NCBI GenBank assembly: GCA_914767715.1 | Contig: OU612067.1 | Span: 21,180,162-21,240,161, forward strand | From: Membranipora membranacea | Taxonomy: Eukaryota > Bryozoa > Gymnolaemata > Cheilostomatida > Membraniporidae | DNA: 60,000 nucleotides | Reading direction: 5' to 3' | Part shown: piece by piece, positions 1-13,522 of the stretch | Position numbering within the stretch: position 1 is the first letter of the stretch | How the letters are laid out: every line of letters starts with the position of its first letter | Program-made: the position numbers and the translations under genes | The notes under the pieces: generated by a model | Told to the model about the DNA's origin: nothing | What the model saw: only the letters and a program-made list of their open reading frames with translations | The model's database searches: none

Positions 1-160
1 TTTGAAAGAATTCTGATGGCTATTTAAATTTTTTACCCTGCGTTTGGCATATTTTTTAATGACAAAAGTGGCCCTCTTTAAAAATGTCGCTGACGCCAAA
101 CTAAAAGGGGCAGCCCCAAACGGGTTTCAGTTCCAAAGTCAGCTTGAAATTCCCAACGGT
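1..160 (+). repeat. partial monomer at left edge
   Basis: The window opens inside a unit at TTTGAAAGAATTC (offset about 174). Its markers CCCTCTTTAAAAATG and GTCAGCTTGAAATTC are shared only with the unit at 5505-5837, which places the left edge one 17-unit period before that unit. The array therefore extends beyond the window to the left. Confidence 0.95.
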
Positions 161-1830
161 TTAGAGTAGGTTAGGAGGAAATCTATTTTTTGAACTGGCC
201 GTAAAAAAAGCAAAGGGTCCCCCCTTTGTTACTTTTTTTAATTTTAAAGTTTCTCTCATTTCCGTTTTATTTATCGTAGGATCTTCATATTCTGGAATTT
301 GAATGAGGCCAATGATGCCATCATCTGGTCCGAGTTTGAAAGAATTCCGATGGCTATTTAAATTTTTTACCCTGCGTTTGGCATGTTTTTTAATGACAAA
401 AGTGGACCTCGTTAAAAATGTCGCTGACGCCAAACTAAAAGGTACAGCCCCAAACGGGTTTCAGTTCCAAAGTCAGCATGAAATTTTCGACGGTTTAGAG
501 TAGGTTAGGAGGAAATCTATTTTTTGAATTGGCCGTAAAAAAAGCAAAGGGTCCCCCCTTTGTTACTTTTTTTAATTTTAAAGTCGCTCTCATTTCCATT
601 CTATTTATCGTAGGATCTTCATATTCTGGAATTTGAATGAGGCCAATGAGGCCATCATCTGGTCCGAGTTTGAAAGAATTCCGATGGCTATTTAAATTTT
701 TTACCCGGCGTTTGAAATGTTTTTTAATGACAAAAGTGGCCCTCGTTAAAAATGTCGCTGACGCCAAACTAAAAGGGGCAGCCCCAAACGGGTTTCAGTT
801 CCAAAGTCAGCATGAAATTCCCCACGGTTTAGAGTAGGTTAGGAGGAAATCTATTTTTTGAACTGGCCGTAAAAAAAGCAAAGGGTCCCCCCTTTGTTAC
901 TTTTTTTAATTTTAAAGTCGCTCTCATTTCCATTCTATTTATCGTAGGATCTTCATATTCTGGAATTTGAATGAGGCCAATGAGGCCATCAACTGGTCCG
1001 AGTTTGAAAGAATTCCGATGGCTATTTAAATTTTTTACCCTGCGTTTGGCATGTTTTTTAATGACAAAAGTGGCCCTCGTTAAAAATGTCGCTGACGCCA
1101 AACTAAAAGAGGCAGCCCCAAACGGGTTTCAGTTCCAAAGTCAGCATGAAATTCCCCACGGTTAAGAGTAGGTTAGGAGGAAATCTATTTTTTGAACAGG
1201 CCATAAAAAAAGCAAAGGGTCCCCCCTTTGTTACTTTTTTTAATTTTAAAGTCGCTCTCATTTCCGTTCTATTTATCGTAGGATCTTCATATTCTGGAAT
1301 TTGAATGAGGCCAATGAGGCCATCATCTGGTCCGAGTTTGAAAGAATTCTGATGGCTATTTAAATTTTTTACCCTGCGTTTGGCATGTTTTTTAATGACA
1401 AAAGTGGCCCCCGTTAAAACTGTCGCTGACGCCAAACTAAAAGGGGCAGCCCAAAACGGGTTTCAGTTCCAAAGTCAGCATGAAATTCCCCACGGTTTAG
1501 AGTAGGTTAGGAGGAAATCTATTTTTTAAACAGGCCATAAAAAAAGCAAAGGGTCCCCCCTTTGTTACTTTTTTTAATTTTAAAGTCGCTCTCATTTCCG
1601 TTCTATTTATCGTAGGATCTTCATATTCTGGAATTTGAATGAGGCCAATGAGACCATCATCTGGTCCGAGTTTGAAAGAATTCCGATGGCTATTTAAATT
1701 TTTTACCCTGCGTTTGGCATGTTTTTTAATGACAAAAGTGGCCCTCGTTAAAAATGTCGCTGACGCCAAACTAAAAGGGGCAGCCCCAAACGGGGTTCAG
1801 TTCCAAAGTCAGCATAAAATTCCCCACGGT
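1..1830. repeat. 17-mer higher-order repeat, copy 1 (right part)
   Basis: This matches 5678-7509 at a shift of 5677-5679 bp, i.e. 17 units. Shared private markers are CCCTCTTTAAAAATG, AATGATGCC, AAAAGGTACAGCCCC, TCCATTC with ACCCGGCG, and GGTTAAGAGTAGG at 1163 and 6842. The match stops at the unit starting at 1831, where this copy has type f and the other has type b. Confidence 0.85.
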
Positions 1831-3500
1831 TTAGAGTAGGTTAGGAGGAAATCTATTTTTTGAACAGGCCGTAAAAAAAGCAAAGAGTCCCCCCTTTGTT
1901 ACTTTTTTTAATTTTAAAGTCGCTCTCATTTCCGTTCTATTTATCGTAGGATCTTCATATTCTGGAATTTGAATGAGGCCAATGAGGCCATCATCTGGTC
2001 CGAGTTTATAAGAATTCCGATGGCTATTTTAATTTTTTACCCTGCGTTTGGCATGTTTTTTAATGACAAAAATGGCCCTCGTTAAAAATGTCGCTGACGC
2101 CAAACTAAAAGGGGCAGCCCCAAACGGGTTTCAGTTCCAAAGTCAGCATGAAATTCCCAGCGGTTTAGAGAAGGTTAGGAGGAAATCTATTATTTGAACT
2201 GACCGTAAAAAAAGCAAAGGGTCCCCCCTTTGTTACTATTTTCAATTTTAAAGTCGCTCTCATTTCCGTTCTATTTATCGTAGGATCTTCATATTCAGGA
2301 ATTTGAATGAGGCCAATGAGGTTATCAACTGGTCCAAGTTTGAAAGAATTCCGATGGCTATTAAAATTTTTTACCCCGCGTTTGGCATGTTTTTTAATGA
2401 CAAAAGGTGCGCTCGTAAAAAATGTCGCTGACGCCAAACTAAAGGGGGCAGCCCCAAACGAGTTTCAGTTCCAAAGTCAGCATGAAATTCCCCACGGTTT
2501 AGAGTAGGTTATGAGGAAATCTATTTTTTGAACTGGCCGTAAAAAAAGCAAAGGGTCCCCCCTTTGTTACTTTTTTTAATTTTAAAGTCGCTCTCATTTC
2601 TGTTCCATTTATCGTAGGATCTTTATATTCTGGAATTTGAATGAGGCCAATGAGGCCATCAACTGGTCCGTGTTTGAAAGAATTCCGATGGCTATTTAAA
2701 TTTTTTACCATGCGTTTGGCATGTTTTTTAATGACAAAAGTGACCCTCGTTAAAAATGTCGCTCACGCCAAACTAAAGGGGGCAGCCCGAAACGGGTTTC
2801 AGTTCCTAAGTCAGCATGAAATTCCCCGCGGTTTAGAGTAGGTTATGAGGAAATCTATTTTTTGAACGGGCCGTAAAAAAAGCAAAGGGTCCTCCCTTTG
2901 TTACTTTTTTTAATTTTAAAATCGCTCTCATTTCCGTTCTATTTATCGTAGGATCTTCATATTCTGGAATTTGAATGAGGCCAATGAGGCCATCAACTGG
3001 TCCGAGTTTGAAAGAATTCCGATGGCTATTTAAATTTTTTACCCTGCGTTTGGCATGTTTTTTAATGACAAAAGTGGCCCCCGTTAGAAATGTCGCTGAC
3101 GCCAAACTAAAAGGGGCAGCCCAAAACGGGTTTCAGTTCCACAGTCAGCATGAAATTCCCCACGGTTTAGAGTAGGTTATGAGGAAATTTATTTTTTGAA
3201 CTGGCCGTAAAAAAAGCAAAGGGTCCCCCCTTTGTTACTTTTTTTAATTTTAAAGTCGCTCTCATTTCCGTTCTATTTATCGTAGGATCTTCATATTCTG
3301 GAATTTGAATGAGGCCAATGAGGCCATCAACTGGTCCGAGTTTGAAAGAATTCCGATGGCTATTTAAATTTCTTACCCTGCGTTTGACATGTTTTTTAAT
3401 GACAAAAGTGGCCCTCGTTAAAAATGTCGCTCACGCCAAACTAAAAGGGGCAGCCCCAAACGGGTTTCAGTTCCAAAGTCAGCATGAAATTCCCCACGGT
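1497..3500. repeat. 6-mer higher-order repeat a-f-B-C-D-E, copy 1
   Basis: Six units of 334 bp (2004 bp) in the order a, f, B, C, D, E. The next 2004 bp repeat the order and the private marker ATTTTTTAAACAGG. Differences are scattered single bases. Confidence 0.92.
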
Positions 3501-5504
3501 TTAGAGTAAGTTAGGAGGAAATCTATTTTTTAAACAGGCCATAAAAAAAGCAAAGGGTCCCCCCTTTGTTACTTTTTTTAATTTTAAAGTCGCTCTCATT
3601 TCCGTTCTATTTATCGTAGGATCTTCATATTCTGGAATTTGAATGAGGCCAATGAGACCATCATCTGGTCCGAGTTTGAAAGAATTCCGATGGCTATTTA
3701 AATTTTTTACCCTGCGTTTGGCATGTTTTTTAATGACAAAAGTGGCCCTCGTTAAAAATGTCGCTGACGCCAAACTAAAAGGGGCAGCCCCAAACGGGTT
3801 TCAGTTCCAAAGTCAGCATAAAATTCCCCACGGTTTAGAGTAGGTTAGGAGGAAATCTATTTTTTGAGCAGGCCGTAAAAAAAGCAAAGGGTCCCCCCTT
3901 TGTTACTTTTTTTAATTTTAAAGTCGCTCTCATTTCCGTTCTATTTATCGTAGGATCTTCATATTCTGGAATTTGAATGAGGCCAATGAGGCCATCATCT
4001 GGTCCGAGTTTATAAGAATTCCGATGGCTATTTAAATTTTTTACCCTGCGTTTGGCATGTTTTTTAATGACAAAAATGGCCCTCGTTAAAAATGTCGCTG
4101 ACGCCAAACTAAAAGGGGCAGCCCCAAACGGGTTTCAGTTCCAAAGTCAGCATGAAATTCCCAGCGGTTTAGAGTAGGTTAGGAGGAAATCTATTATTTG
4201 AACTGACCGTAAAAAAAGCAAAGGGTCCCCCCTTTGTTACTATTTTCAATTTTAAAGTCGCTCTCATTTCCGTTCTATTTATCGTAGGATCTTCATATTC
4301 AGGAATTTGAATGAGGCCAATGAGGTTATCAACTGGTCCAAGTTTGAAAGAATTCCGATGGCTATTAAAATTTCTTACCCCGCGTTTGGCATGTTTTTTA
4401 ATGACAAAAGGTGCGCTCGTAAAAAATGTCGCTGACGCCAAACTAAAGGGGGCAGCCCCACACGAGTTTCAGTTCCAAAGTCAGCATGAAATTCCCCACG
4501 TTTTAGAGTAGGTTATGAGGAAATCTATTTTTTGAACTGGCCGTAAAAAAAGCAAAGGGTCCCCCCTTTGTTACTTTTTTTAATTTTAAAGTCGCTCTCA
4601 TTTCTGTTCCATTTATCGTAGGATCTTCATATTCTGGAATTTGAATGAGGCCAATGAGGCCATCAACTGGTCCGTGTTTGAAAGAATTCCGATGGCTATT
4701 TAAATTTTTTACCATGCGTTTGGCATGTTTTTTAATGACAAAAGTGACCCTCGTTAAAAATGTCGCTGACGCCAAGCTAAAGGGGGCAGCCCGAAACGGG
4801 TTTCAGTTCCTAAGTCAGCATGAATTTCCCCGCGGTTTAGAGTAGGTTATGAGGAAATCTATTTTTTGAACTGGCCGTAAAAAAAGCAAAGGGTCCTCCC
4901 TTTGTTACTTTTTTTAATTTTAAAATCGCTCTCATTTCCGTTCTATTTATCGTAGGATCTTCATATTCTGGAATTTGAATGAGGCCAATGAGGCCATCAA
5001 CTGGTCCGAGTTTGAAAGAATTCCGATGGCTATTTAAATTTTTTACCCTGCGTTTGGCATGTTTTTTAATGACAAAAGTGGCCCCCGTTAGAAATGTCGC
5101 TGACGCCAAACTAAAAGGGGCAGCCCAAAACGGGTTTCAGTTCCACAGTCAGCATGAAATTCCCCACGGTTTAGAGTAGGTTATGAGGAAATTTATTTTT
5201 TGAACTGGCCGTAAAAAAAGCAAAGGGTCCCCCCTTTGTTACTTTTTTTAAATTTAAAGTCGCTCTCATTTCCGTTCTATTTATCGTAGGATCTTCATAT
5301 TCTGGAATTTGAATGAGGCCAATGAGGCCATCAACTGGTCCGAGTTTGAAAGAATTCCGATGGCTATTTAAATTTCTTACCCTGCGTTTGACATGTTTTT
5401 TAATGACAAAAGTGGCCCTCGTTAAAAATGTCGCTCACGCCAAACTAAAAGGGGCAGCCCCAAACGGGTTTCAGTTCCAAAGTCAGCATGAAATTCCCCA
5501 CGGT
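3501..5504. repeat. 6-mer higher-order repeat a-f-B-C-D-E, copy 2
   Basis: Tandem copy of 1497-3500. Both carry ATTCCCAGCGG at the f/B border, a marker not seen elsewhere. Confidence 0.92.
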
Positions 5505-5677
5505 TTAGAGTAGGTTAGGAGGAAATCTATTTTTTGAACTGGCCGTAAAAAAAGAAAAGGGTCCCCCCTTTGTTACTTTTGTAATTTTAAAGTCGCTCTC
5601 ATTTCCGTTCTATTTATCGTAGGATCTTCATATTCTGGAACTTGAATGAGGCCAATGAGGCCATCATCTGGTCCGAG

Positions 5678-7509
5678 TTTGAAAGAATTCCGATGGCTAT
5701 TTAAATTTTTTACCCTGCGTTTGGCATGTTTTTTAATGACAAAAGTGGCCCTCTTTAAAAATGTCGCTGACGCCAAACTAAAAGGGGCAGCCCCAAACGG
5801 GTTTCAGTTCCAAAGTCAGCTTGAAATTCCCCACGGTTTAGAGTAGGTTAGGAGGAAATCTATTTTTTGAACTGGCCATAAAAAAAGCAAAGGGTCCCCC
5901 CTTTGTTACTTTTTTTAATTTTAAAGTTTCTCTCATTTCCGTTCTATTTATCGTAGGATCTTCATTTATTCTGGAATTTGAATGAGGCCAATGATGCCAT
6001 CATCTGGTCCGAGTTTGAAAGAATTCCGATGGCTATTTAAATTTTTTACCCTGCGTTTGGCATGTTTTTTAATGACAAAAGTGGACCTCGTTAAAAATGT
6101 CGCTGACGCCAAACTAAAAGGTACAGCCCCAAACGGGTTTCAGTTCCAAAGTCAGCATGAAATTCCCCACGGTTTAGAGTAGGTTAGGAGGAAATCTATT
6201 TTTTGAATTGGCCGTAAAAAAAGCAAAGGGTCCCCCCTTTGTTACTTTTTTTAATTTTAAAGTCGCTCTCATTTCCATTCTATTTATCGTAGGATCTTCA
6301 TATTCTGGAATTTGAATGAGGCCAATGAGGCCATCATCTGGTCCGAGTTTGAAAGAATTCCGATGGCTATTTAAATTTTTTACCCGGCGTTTGGCATGTT
6401 TTTTAATGACAAAAGTGGCCCTCGTTAAAAATGTCGCTGACGCCAAACTAAAAGGGGCAGCCCCAAACGGGTTTCAGTTCCAAAGTCAGCATGAAATTCC
6501 CCACGGTTTAGAGTAGGTTAGGAGGAAATCTATTTTTTGAACTGGCCGTAAAAAAAGCAAAGGGTCCCCCCTTTGTTACTTTTTTTAATTTTAAAGTCGC
6601 TCTCATTTCCATTCTATTTATCGTAGGATCTTCATATTCTGGAATTTGAATGAGGCCAATGAGGCCATCATCTGGTCCGAGTTTGAAAGAATTCCGATGG
6701 CTATTTAAATTTTTTACCCTGCGTTTGGCATGTTTTTTAATGACAAAAGTGGCCCTCGTTAAAAATGTCGCTGACGCCAAACTAAAAGAGGCAGCCCCAA
6801 ACGGGTTTCAGTTCCAAAGTCAGCATGAAATTCCCCACGGTTAAGAGTAGGTTAGGAGGAAATCTATTTTTTGAACAGGCCATAAAAAAAGCAAAGGGTC
6901 CCCCCTTTGTTACTTTTTTTAATTTTAAAGTCGCTCTCATTTCCGTTCTATTTATTGTAGGATCTTCATATTCTGGAATTTGAATGAGGCCAATGAGGCC
7001 ATCATCTGGTCCGAGTTTGAAAGAATTCTGATGGCTATTTAAATTTTTTACCCTGCGTTTGGCATGTTTTTTAATGACAAAAGTGGCCCCCGTTAAAAAT
7101 GTCGCTGACGCCAAACTAAAAGGGGCAGCCCAAAACGGGTTTCAGTTCCAAAGTCAGCATGAAATTCCCCACGGTTTAGAGTAGGTTAGGAGGAAATCTA
7201 TTTTTTGAACAGGCCATAAAAAAAGCAAAGGGTCCCCCCTTTGTTACTTTTTTTAATTTTAAGGTCGCTCTCATTTTTGTTCTATTTATCGTAGGATCTT
7301 CATATTCTGGAAATTGAATGAGGCCAATGAGACCATCATCTGGTCCGAGTTTGAAAGAATTCCGATGGCTATTTAAATTTTTTACCCTGCGTTTGGCATG
7401 TTTTTTAATGACAAAAGTGGCCCTCGTTAAAAATGTCGCTGACGCCAAACTAAAAGGGGCAGCCCCAAACGGGTTTCAGTTCCAAAGTCAGCATAAAATT
7501 CCCCACGGT
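5678..7509. repeat. 17-mer higher-order repeat, copy 2
   Basis: Counterpart of 1-1830. It contains the 336-bp unit 5838-6173, which gained two bases (CTTCATTTATTCTGG). That gain explains the change of shift from 5677 to 5679. Confidence 0.85.
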
Positions 7510-9514
7510 TTAGAGTAGGTTAGGAGGAAATCTATTTTTTGAACAGGCCGTAAAAAATGCAAAGGGTCCCCTCTTTGTTACTTTTTTTAATTTCAAAGTC
7601 GCTCTCATTTCCGTTCTATTTAACGTAGGATCTTCATATTCTGGAATTTGAATGAGGCCAGTGAGGCCATCATCTGGTCCGAGTTTGAAAGAATTCCGGT
7701 GGCTATTTAAATTTTTTACCCTGCGTTTGGCATGTTTTTTGATGACAAAAGTGGCCCTCGTTAAAAATGTCGCTGACGCCGAACTAAAGGGGGCAGCCCC
7801 AAACGGGTTTCAGTTCCAAAGTAAGCATGAAATTCCCCACGGCTTAGAGTAGGTTAGGAGGAAATCTATTTTTTGAACTGGCCGTAAAAAAAGCAAAGGG
7901 TCCCCCCTTTGTTACTTTTTTTAATTTTAAAGTCGCTCTCATTTCCGTTCTATTTATTGTAGGATCTTCATATTCTGGAATTTGAATGAGGCCAATGAGG
8001 CCATCATCTGGTCCGAGTTTGAAAGAATTCCGATGGCTATTTAAATTTTTTACCCTGCGTTTGGCATGTTTTTTAATGACAAAAGTTGCCCTCGTTAAAA
8101 ATGTCGCTGACGCCAATCTAAAAGGGGCAGCCCCAAACGGGTTTCAGTTCCAAAGTCAGCATGAATTTCCCCACGGTTTAGAGTAGGTTAGGAGGAAATC
8201 TATTTTTTGAACTGGCCGTAAAAAAAGCAAAGGGTCCCCCCTTTGTTACTTTTTTTAATTTTAAAGTCGCTCTCATTTCCGTTCTATTTATCGTAGGATC
8301 TTCATATTCTGGAATTTGAATGAGGCCAATGAGGCCATCATCTGGTCCGAGTTTGAAAGAATTCCGTTGGCTATTTAAATTTTTTACCCGGCGTTTGGCA
8401 TGTTTTTTAATGACAAAAGTGGCCCTCGTTAAAAATGTCGCTGACGCCAAACTAAAAGGGGCAGCCCCAAACGGGTTTCAGTTCCAAAGTCAGCATGAAA
8501 TTCCCCACGGTTTAGAGTAGGTTAGGAGGAAATCTATTTTTTGAACTGGCCGTAAAAAAAGCAAAGGGTCCCCCCTTTGTTACTTTTTTTAATTTTAACG
8601 TCGCTCTCATTTCCGTTCTATTTATTGTAGGATCTTCATATTCTGGAATTTGAATGAAGCCGATTAGGCCATCATCTGGTCCGAGTTTCAAAGAATTCCG
8701 ATGGCTATTTAAATTTTTTACCCTGCGTTTGGCATGTTTTTTAATGACAACAGTGGCCCTCGTTAACAATGTCGCTGACGCCAAACTAAAAGGGGCAGCC
8801 CCAAACGGGTTTCAGTTCCAAAGTCAGCATGAAATTCCCCACGGTTTAGAGTAGGTTAGGAGGAAATCTATTTTTTGAACTGGCCGTAAAAAAAGCAAAG
8901 GGTCCCCCCTTTGTTACTTTTTTTAATTTTAAAGTCGCTCTCATTTCCGTTCTATTTATCGTAGGATCTTCATATTCTGGAATTTGAATGAGGCCAATGA
9001 GGCCATCATCTGGTCCGAGTTTATAAGAATTCCGATGGCTATTTAAATTTTTTACCCTGCGTTTGGCATGTTTTTTAATGACAAAAGTGGCCCTCGTTAA
9101 AAATGTCGCTGACGCCAAACTAAAAGGGGCAGCCCCATACGGGTTTCAGTTCCAAAGTCAGCATGAAATTCCCCACGGTTTAGAGTAGGTTAGGAGGAAA
9201 TCTATTATTTGAACTGACCGTAAAAAAAGCAAAGGGTCCCCCCTTTGTTACTATTTTCAATTTTAAAGTCGCTCTCATTTCCGTTCTATTTATCGTAGGA
9301 TCTTCATATTCAGGAATTTGAATGAGGCCAATGAGGTTATCAACTGGTCCAAGTTTGAAAGAATTCCGATGGCTATTAAAATTTTTTACCCCGCGTTTGG
9401 CATGTTTTTTTAATGACAAAAGTTGCGCTCGTAAAAAATGTCGCTGACGCCAAACTAAAGGGGGCAGCCCCAAACGAGTTTCAGTTCCAAAGTCAGCATG
9501 AAATTCCCCACGGT
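6842..9514. repeat. 14-mer higher-order repeat, copy 1 (8 matching units; cassette a-b-c-d-e-f-B)
   Basis: Eight units match 11519-14190 at a shift of 4676-4677 bp. After the GGTTAAGAGTAGG unit come types a (7176), b (7510: GCCAGTGAGG, GTTTTTTGATGAC, GTAAGCATG, GGCTTAGAG), c (7844: GTTGCCCTCG, CCAATCTAAA), d (8178: CCGTTGGC, ACCCGGCG), e, f and B. The B unit at 9180 is 335 bp because one T was gained. Confidence 0.9.
8512..9514. repeat. 3-mer e-f-B, copy 1
   Basis: About 1003 bp that are repeated immediately at 9515-10516. The f units of these two copies alone carry CCCCATACGGG (near 9134 and 10139), which shows a local tandem duplication. Confidence 0.9.
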
Positions 9515-10516
9515 TTAGAGTAGGTTATGAGGAAATCTATTTTTTGAACTGGCCGTAAAAAAAGCAAAGGGTCCCCCCTTTGTTACTTTTTTTAATTTTA
9601 AAGTCGCTCTCATTTCCGTTCTATTTATTGTAGGATCTTCATATTCTGGAATTTGAATGAAGCCGATGAGGCCATCATCTGGTCCGAGTTTGAAAGAATT
9701 CCGATGGCTATTTAAATTTTTTACCCTGCGTTTGGCATGTTTTTTAATGACAACAGTGGCCCTCGTTAAAAATGTCGCTGACGCCAAACTAAAAGGGGCA
9801 GCCCCAAACGGGTTTCAGTTCCAAAGTCAGCATGAAATTCCCCACGGTTTAGAGTAGGTTAGGAGGAAATCTATTTTTTGAACTGGCCGTAAAAAAAGCA
9901 AAGGGTCCCCCCTTTGTTACGTTTTTTAATTTTAAAGTCGCTCTCATTTCCGTTCTAATTATCGTAGGATCTTCATATTCTGGAATTTGAATGAGGCCAA
10001 TGAGGCCATCATCTGGTCCGAGTTTATAAGAATTCCGATGGCTATTTAAATATTTTACCCTGCGTTTGGCATGTTTTTTAATGACAAAAGTGGCCCTCGT
10101 TAAAAATGTCGCTGACGCCAAACTAAAAGGGGCAGCCCCATACGGGTTTCAGTTCCAAAGTCAGCATGAAATTCCCCACGGTTTAGAGTAGGTTAGGAGG
10201 AAATCTATTATTTGAACTGACCGTAAAAAAAGCAAAGGGTCCCCCCTTTGTTACTATTTTCAATTTTAAAGTCGCTCTCATTTCCGTTCTATTTATCGTA
10301 GGATCTTCATATTCAGGAATTTGAATGAGGCCAATGAGGTTATCAACTGGTCCAAGTTTGAAAGAATTCCGATGGCTATTAAAATTTTTTACCCCGCGTT
10401 TGGCATGTTTTTTAATGACAAAAGTTGCGCTCGTAAAAAATGTCGCTGACGCCAAACTAAAGGGGGCAGCCCCAAACGAGTTTCAGTTCCAAAGTCAGCA
10501 TGAAATTCCCCACGGT
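9515..10516. repeat. 3-mer e-f-B, copy 2
   Basis: Direct repeat of 8512-9514. It interrupts the usual B-to-C order: B at 9180 is followed by e instead of C, as expected if the three units were inserted by unequal exchange. Confidence 0.9.
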
Positions 10517-11518
10517 TTAGAGTAGGTTATGAGGAAATCTATTTTTGGAACTGGCCGTCAAAAAAGCAAAGGGTCCCCCCTTTGTTACTTTTTTTAATTT
10601 TAAAGTCGCTCTCATTTCTGTTCCATTTATCGTAGGATCTTCATATTCTGGAATTTGAATGAGGCCAATGAGGCCATCAACTGGGATCTGTTTGAAAGAA
10701 TTCCGATGGCTATTTAAATTTTTTACCATGCATTTGGCATGTTTTTTAATGACAAAAGTGACCCTCGTTAAAAATGTCGCTGACGCCAAACTAAAGGGGG
10801 CAGCCCGAAACGGGTTTCAGTTCCTAAGTCAGCATGAAATTCCCCGCGGTTTAGAGTAGGTTATGAGGAAATCTATTTTTTGAACGGGCCGTAAAAAAAG
10901 CAAAGGGTCCTCCCTTTATTACTTTTTTTAATTTTAAAATCGCTCTCATTTCCGTTCTATTTATCGTAGGATCTTCATATTCAGGAATTTGAATGAGGCC
11001 AATGAGGCCATCATCTGGTCCGAGTTTGAAAGAATTCCGTTGGCTATTTAAATTTTTTACCCGGCGTTTGGCATGTTTTTTAATGACAAAAGTGGCCCTC
11101 GTTAAAAATGTCGCTGACGCCAAACTAAAAGGGGCAGCCCCAAACGGGTTTCAGTTCCAAAGTCAGCATGAAATTCCCCACGGTTTAGAGTAGGTTAGGA
11201 GGAAATCTATTTTTTGAACTGGCCGTAAAAAAAGCAAAGGGTCCCCCCTTTGTTACTTTTTTTAATTTTAAAGCCGCTCTCATTTCCGTTCTATTTATTG
11301 TAGGATCTTCATATTCTGGAATTTGAATGAAGCCGATGAGGCCATCATCTGGTCCGAGTTTGAAAGAATTCCGATGGCTATTTAAATTTTTTACCCTGCG
11401 TTTGGCATGTTTTTTAATGACAACAGTGGCCCTCGTTAAAAGCGTCGCTGACGCCAAACTAAAAGGGGCAGCCCCAAACGGGTTTCAGTTCCAAAGTCAG
11501 CATGAAATTCCCCACGGT
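10183..11518. repeat. 4-unit block B-C-(D/d hybrid)-e, copy 1
   Basis: This matches 13857-15192 at a shift of 3674 bp (11 units). Shared markers include ACCATGCATTTGG in type C and the hybrid third unit (GGGTCCTCC with AAAATCGC at left, TCATCTGG with CCGTTGGC and ACCCGGCG at right). One C unit (10517) has the private change CTGGGATCTG. Confidence 0.88.
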
Positions 11519-13188
11519 TAAGAGTAGGTTAGGAGGAAATCTATTTTTTGAACAGGCCATACAAAAAGCAAAGGGTCCCCCCTTTGTTACTTTTTTTAAT
11601 TTTAAAGTCGCTCTCATTTCCGTTCTATTTATTGTAGGATCTTCATATTCTGGAATTTGAATGAGGCCAATGAGGCCATCATCTGGTCCGAGTTTGAAAG
11701 AATTCTGATGGCTATTTAAATTTTTTACCCTGCGTTTGGCATGTTTTTTAATGACAAAAGTGGCCCCCGTTAAAAATGTCGCTGACGCCAAACTAAAAGG
11801 GGCAGCCCAAAACGGGTTTCAGTTCCAAAGTCAGCATGAAATTCCCCACGGTTTAGAGTAGGTTAGGAGGAAATCTATTTTTTGAACAGGCCATAAAAAA
11901 AGCAAAGGGTCCCCCCTTTGTTACTTTTTTTAATTTTAAAGTCGCTCTCATTTTTGTTCTATTTATCGTAGGATCTTCATATTCTGGAATTTGAATGAGG
12001 CCAATGAGACCATCATCTGGTCCGAGTTTGAAAGAATTCCGATGGCTATTTAAATTTTTTACCCTGCGTTTGGCATGTTTTTTAATGACAAAAGTGGCCC
12101 TCGTTAAAAATGTCGCTGACGCCAAACTAAAAGGGGCAGCCCCAAACGGGTTTCAGTTCCAAAGTCAGCATAAAATTCCCCACGGTTTAGAGTAGGTTAG
12201 GAGGAAATCTATTTTTTGAACAGGCCGTAAAAAAAGCAAAGGGTCCCCTCTTTGTTACTTTTTTTAATTTCAAAGTCGCTCTCATTTCCGTTCTATTTAA
12301 CGTAGGATCTTCATATTCTGGAATTTGAATGAGGCCAGTGAGGCCATCATCTGGTCCGAGTTTGAAAGAATTCCGGTGGCTATTTAAATTTTTTACCCTG
12401 CGTTTGGCATGTTTTTTGATGACAAAAGTGGCCCTCGTTAAAAATGTCGCTGACGCCGAACTAAAGGGGGCAGCCCCAAACGGGTTTCAGTTCCAAAGTA
12501 AGCATGAAATTCCCCACGGCTTAGAGTAGGTTAGGAGGAAATCTATTTTTTGAACTGGCCGTAAAAAAAGCAAAGGGTCCCCCCTTTGTTACTTTTTTTA
12601 ATCTTAAAGTCGCTCTCATTTCCGTTCTATTTATTGTAGGATCTTCATATTCTGGAATTTGAATGAGGCCAATGAGGCCATCATCTGGTCCGAGTTTGAA
12701 AGAATTCCGATGGCTATTTAAATTTTTTACCCTGCGTTTGGCATGTTTTTTAATGACAAAAGTTGCCCTCGTTAAAAATGTCGCTGACGCCAATCTAAAA
12801 GGGGCAGCCCCAAACGGGTTTCAGTTCCAAAGTCAGCATGAAATTCCCCACGGTTTAGAGTAGGTTAGGAGGAAATCTATTTTTTGAACTGGCCGTAAAA
12901 AAAGCAAAGGGTCCCCCCTTTGTTACTTTTTTTAATTTTAAAGTCGCTCTCATTTCCGTTCTATTTATCGTAGGATCTTCATATTCTGGAATTTGAATGA
13001 GGCCAATGAGGCCATCATCTGGTCCGAGTTTGAAAGAATTCCGTTGGCTATTTAAATTTTTTACCCGGCGTTTGGCATGTTTTTTAATGACAAAAGTGGC
13101 CCTCGTTAAAAATGTCGCTGACGCCAAACTAAAAGGGGCAGCCCCAAACGGGTTTCAGTTCCAAAGTCAGCATGAAATTCCCCACGGT

Positions 13189-13522
13189 TTAGAGTAGGTT
13201 AGGAGGAAATCTATTTTTTGAATTGGCCGTAAAAAAAGCAGAGGGTCCCCCCTTTGTTACTTTTTTTAATTTTAAAGTCGCTCTCATTTCCGTTCTATTT
13301 ATTGTAGGATCTTCATATTCTGGAATTTGAATGAAGCCGATGAGGCCATCATCTGGTCCGAGTTTGAAAGAATTCCGATGGCTATTTAAATTTTTTACCC
13401 TGCGTTTGGCATGTTTTTTAATGACAACAGTGGCCCTCGTTAAAAATGTCGCTGACGCCAAACTAAAAGGGGCAGCCCCAAACGGGTTTCAGTTCCAAAG
13501 TCAGCATGAAATTCCCCACGGT
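13189..13522 (+). repeat. monomer type e (reference copy)
   Basis: An A-family unit marked by GAATGAAGCCGAT and GACAACAGTGG. Copies start at 8512, 9515, 11185, 13189 and 14859. The e unit is present in the cassettes at 7176 and 11853 but missing from those at 24869 and 28543. Confidence 0.85.

Noticed and set aside
161-180. Telomeric TTAGG repeat (GGTTAGGAGG in many units)
   Set aside because: There is a single TTAGG per unit, not in tandem, and half of the units read GGTTATGAGG.
161-433. Open frame of about 90 codons on the minus strand, recurring once per unit (variants of 67 to 110 codons)
   Set aside because: It begins with TTG, not ATG, as seen where a neighbouring change extends the frame at 53838 and the same codon reads as leucine. 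Unit length is 334 = 3 x 111 + 1, so frames cannot run on through the array. Type differences are mostly amino-acid changing, and single-base indels break or shift the frame in many units (for example 5505, 15527, 29545, 33885, 40881). No splice, promoter or family match is apparent.
303-503. Open frame of 66 codons on the plus strand starting at ATGAGGCCA, recurring in most units
   Set aside because: It overlaps the minus-strand frame, crosses the unit border and has no recognisable domain. It persists because the repeat is conserved as DNA, and several units lose it without other consequence.
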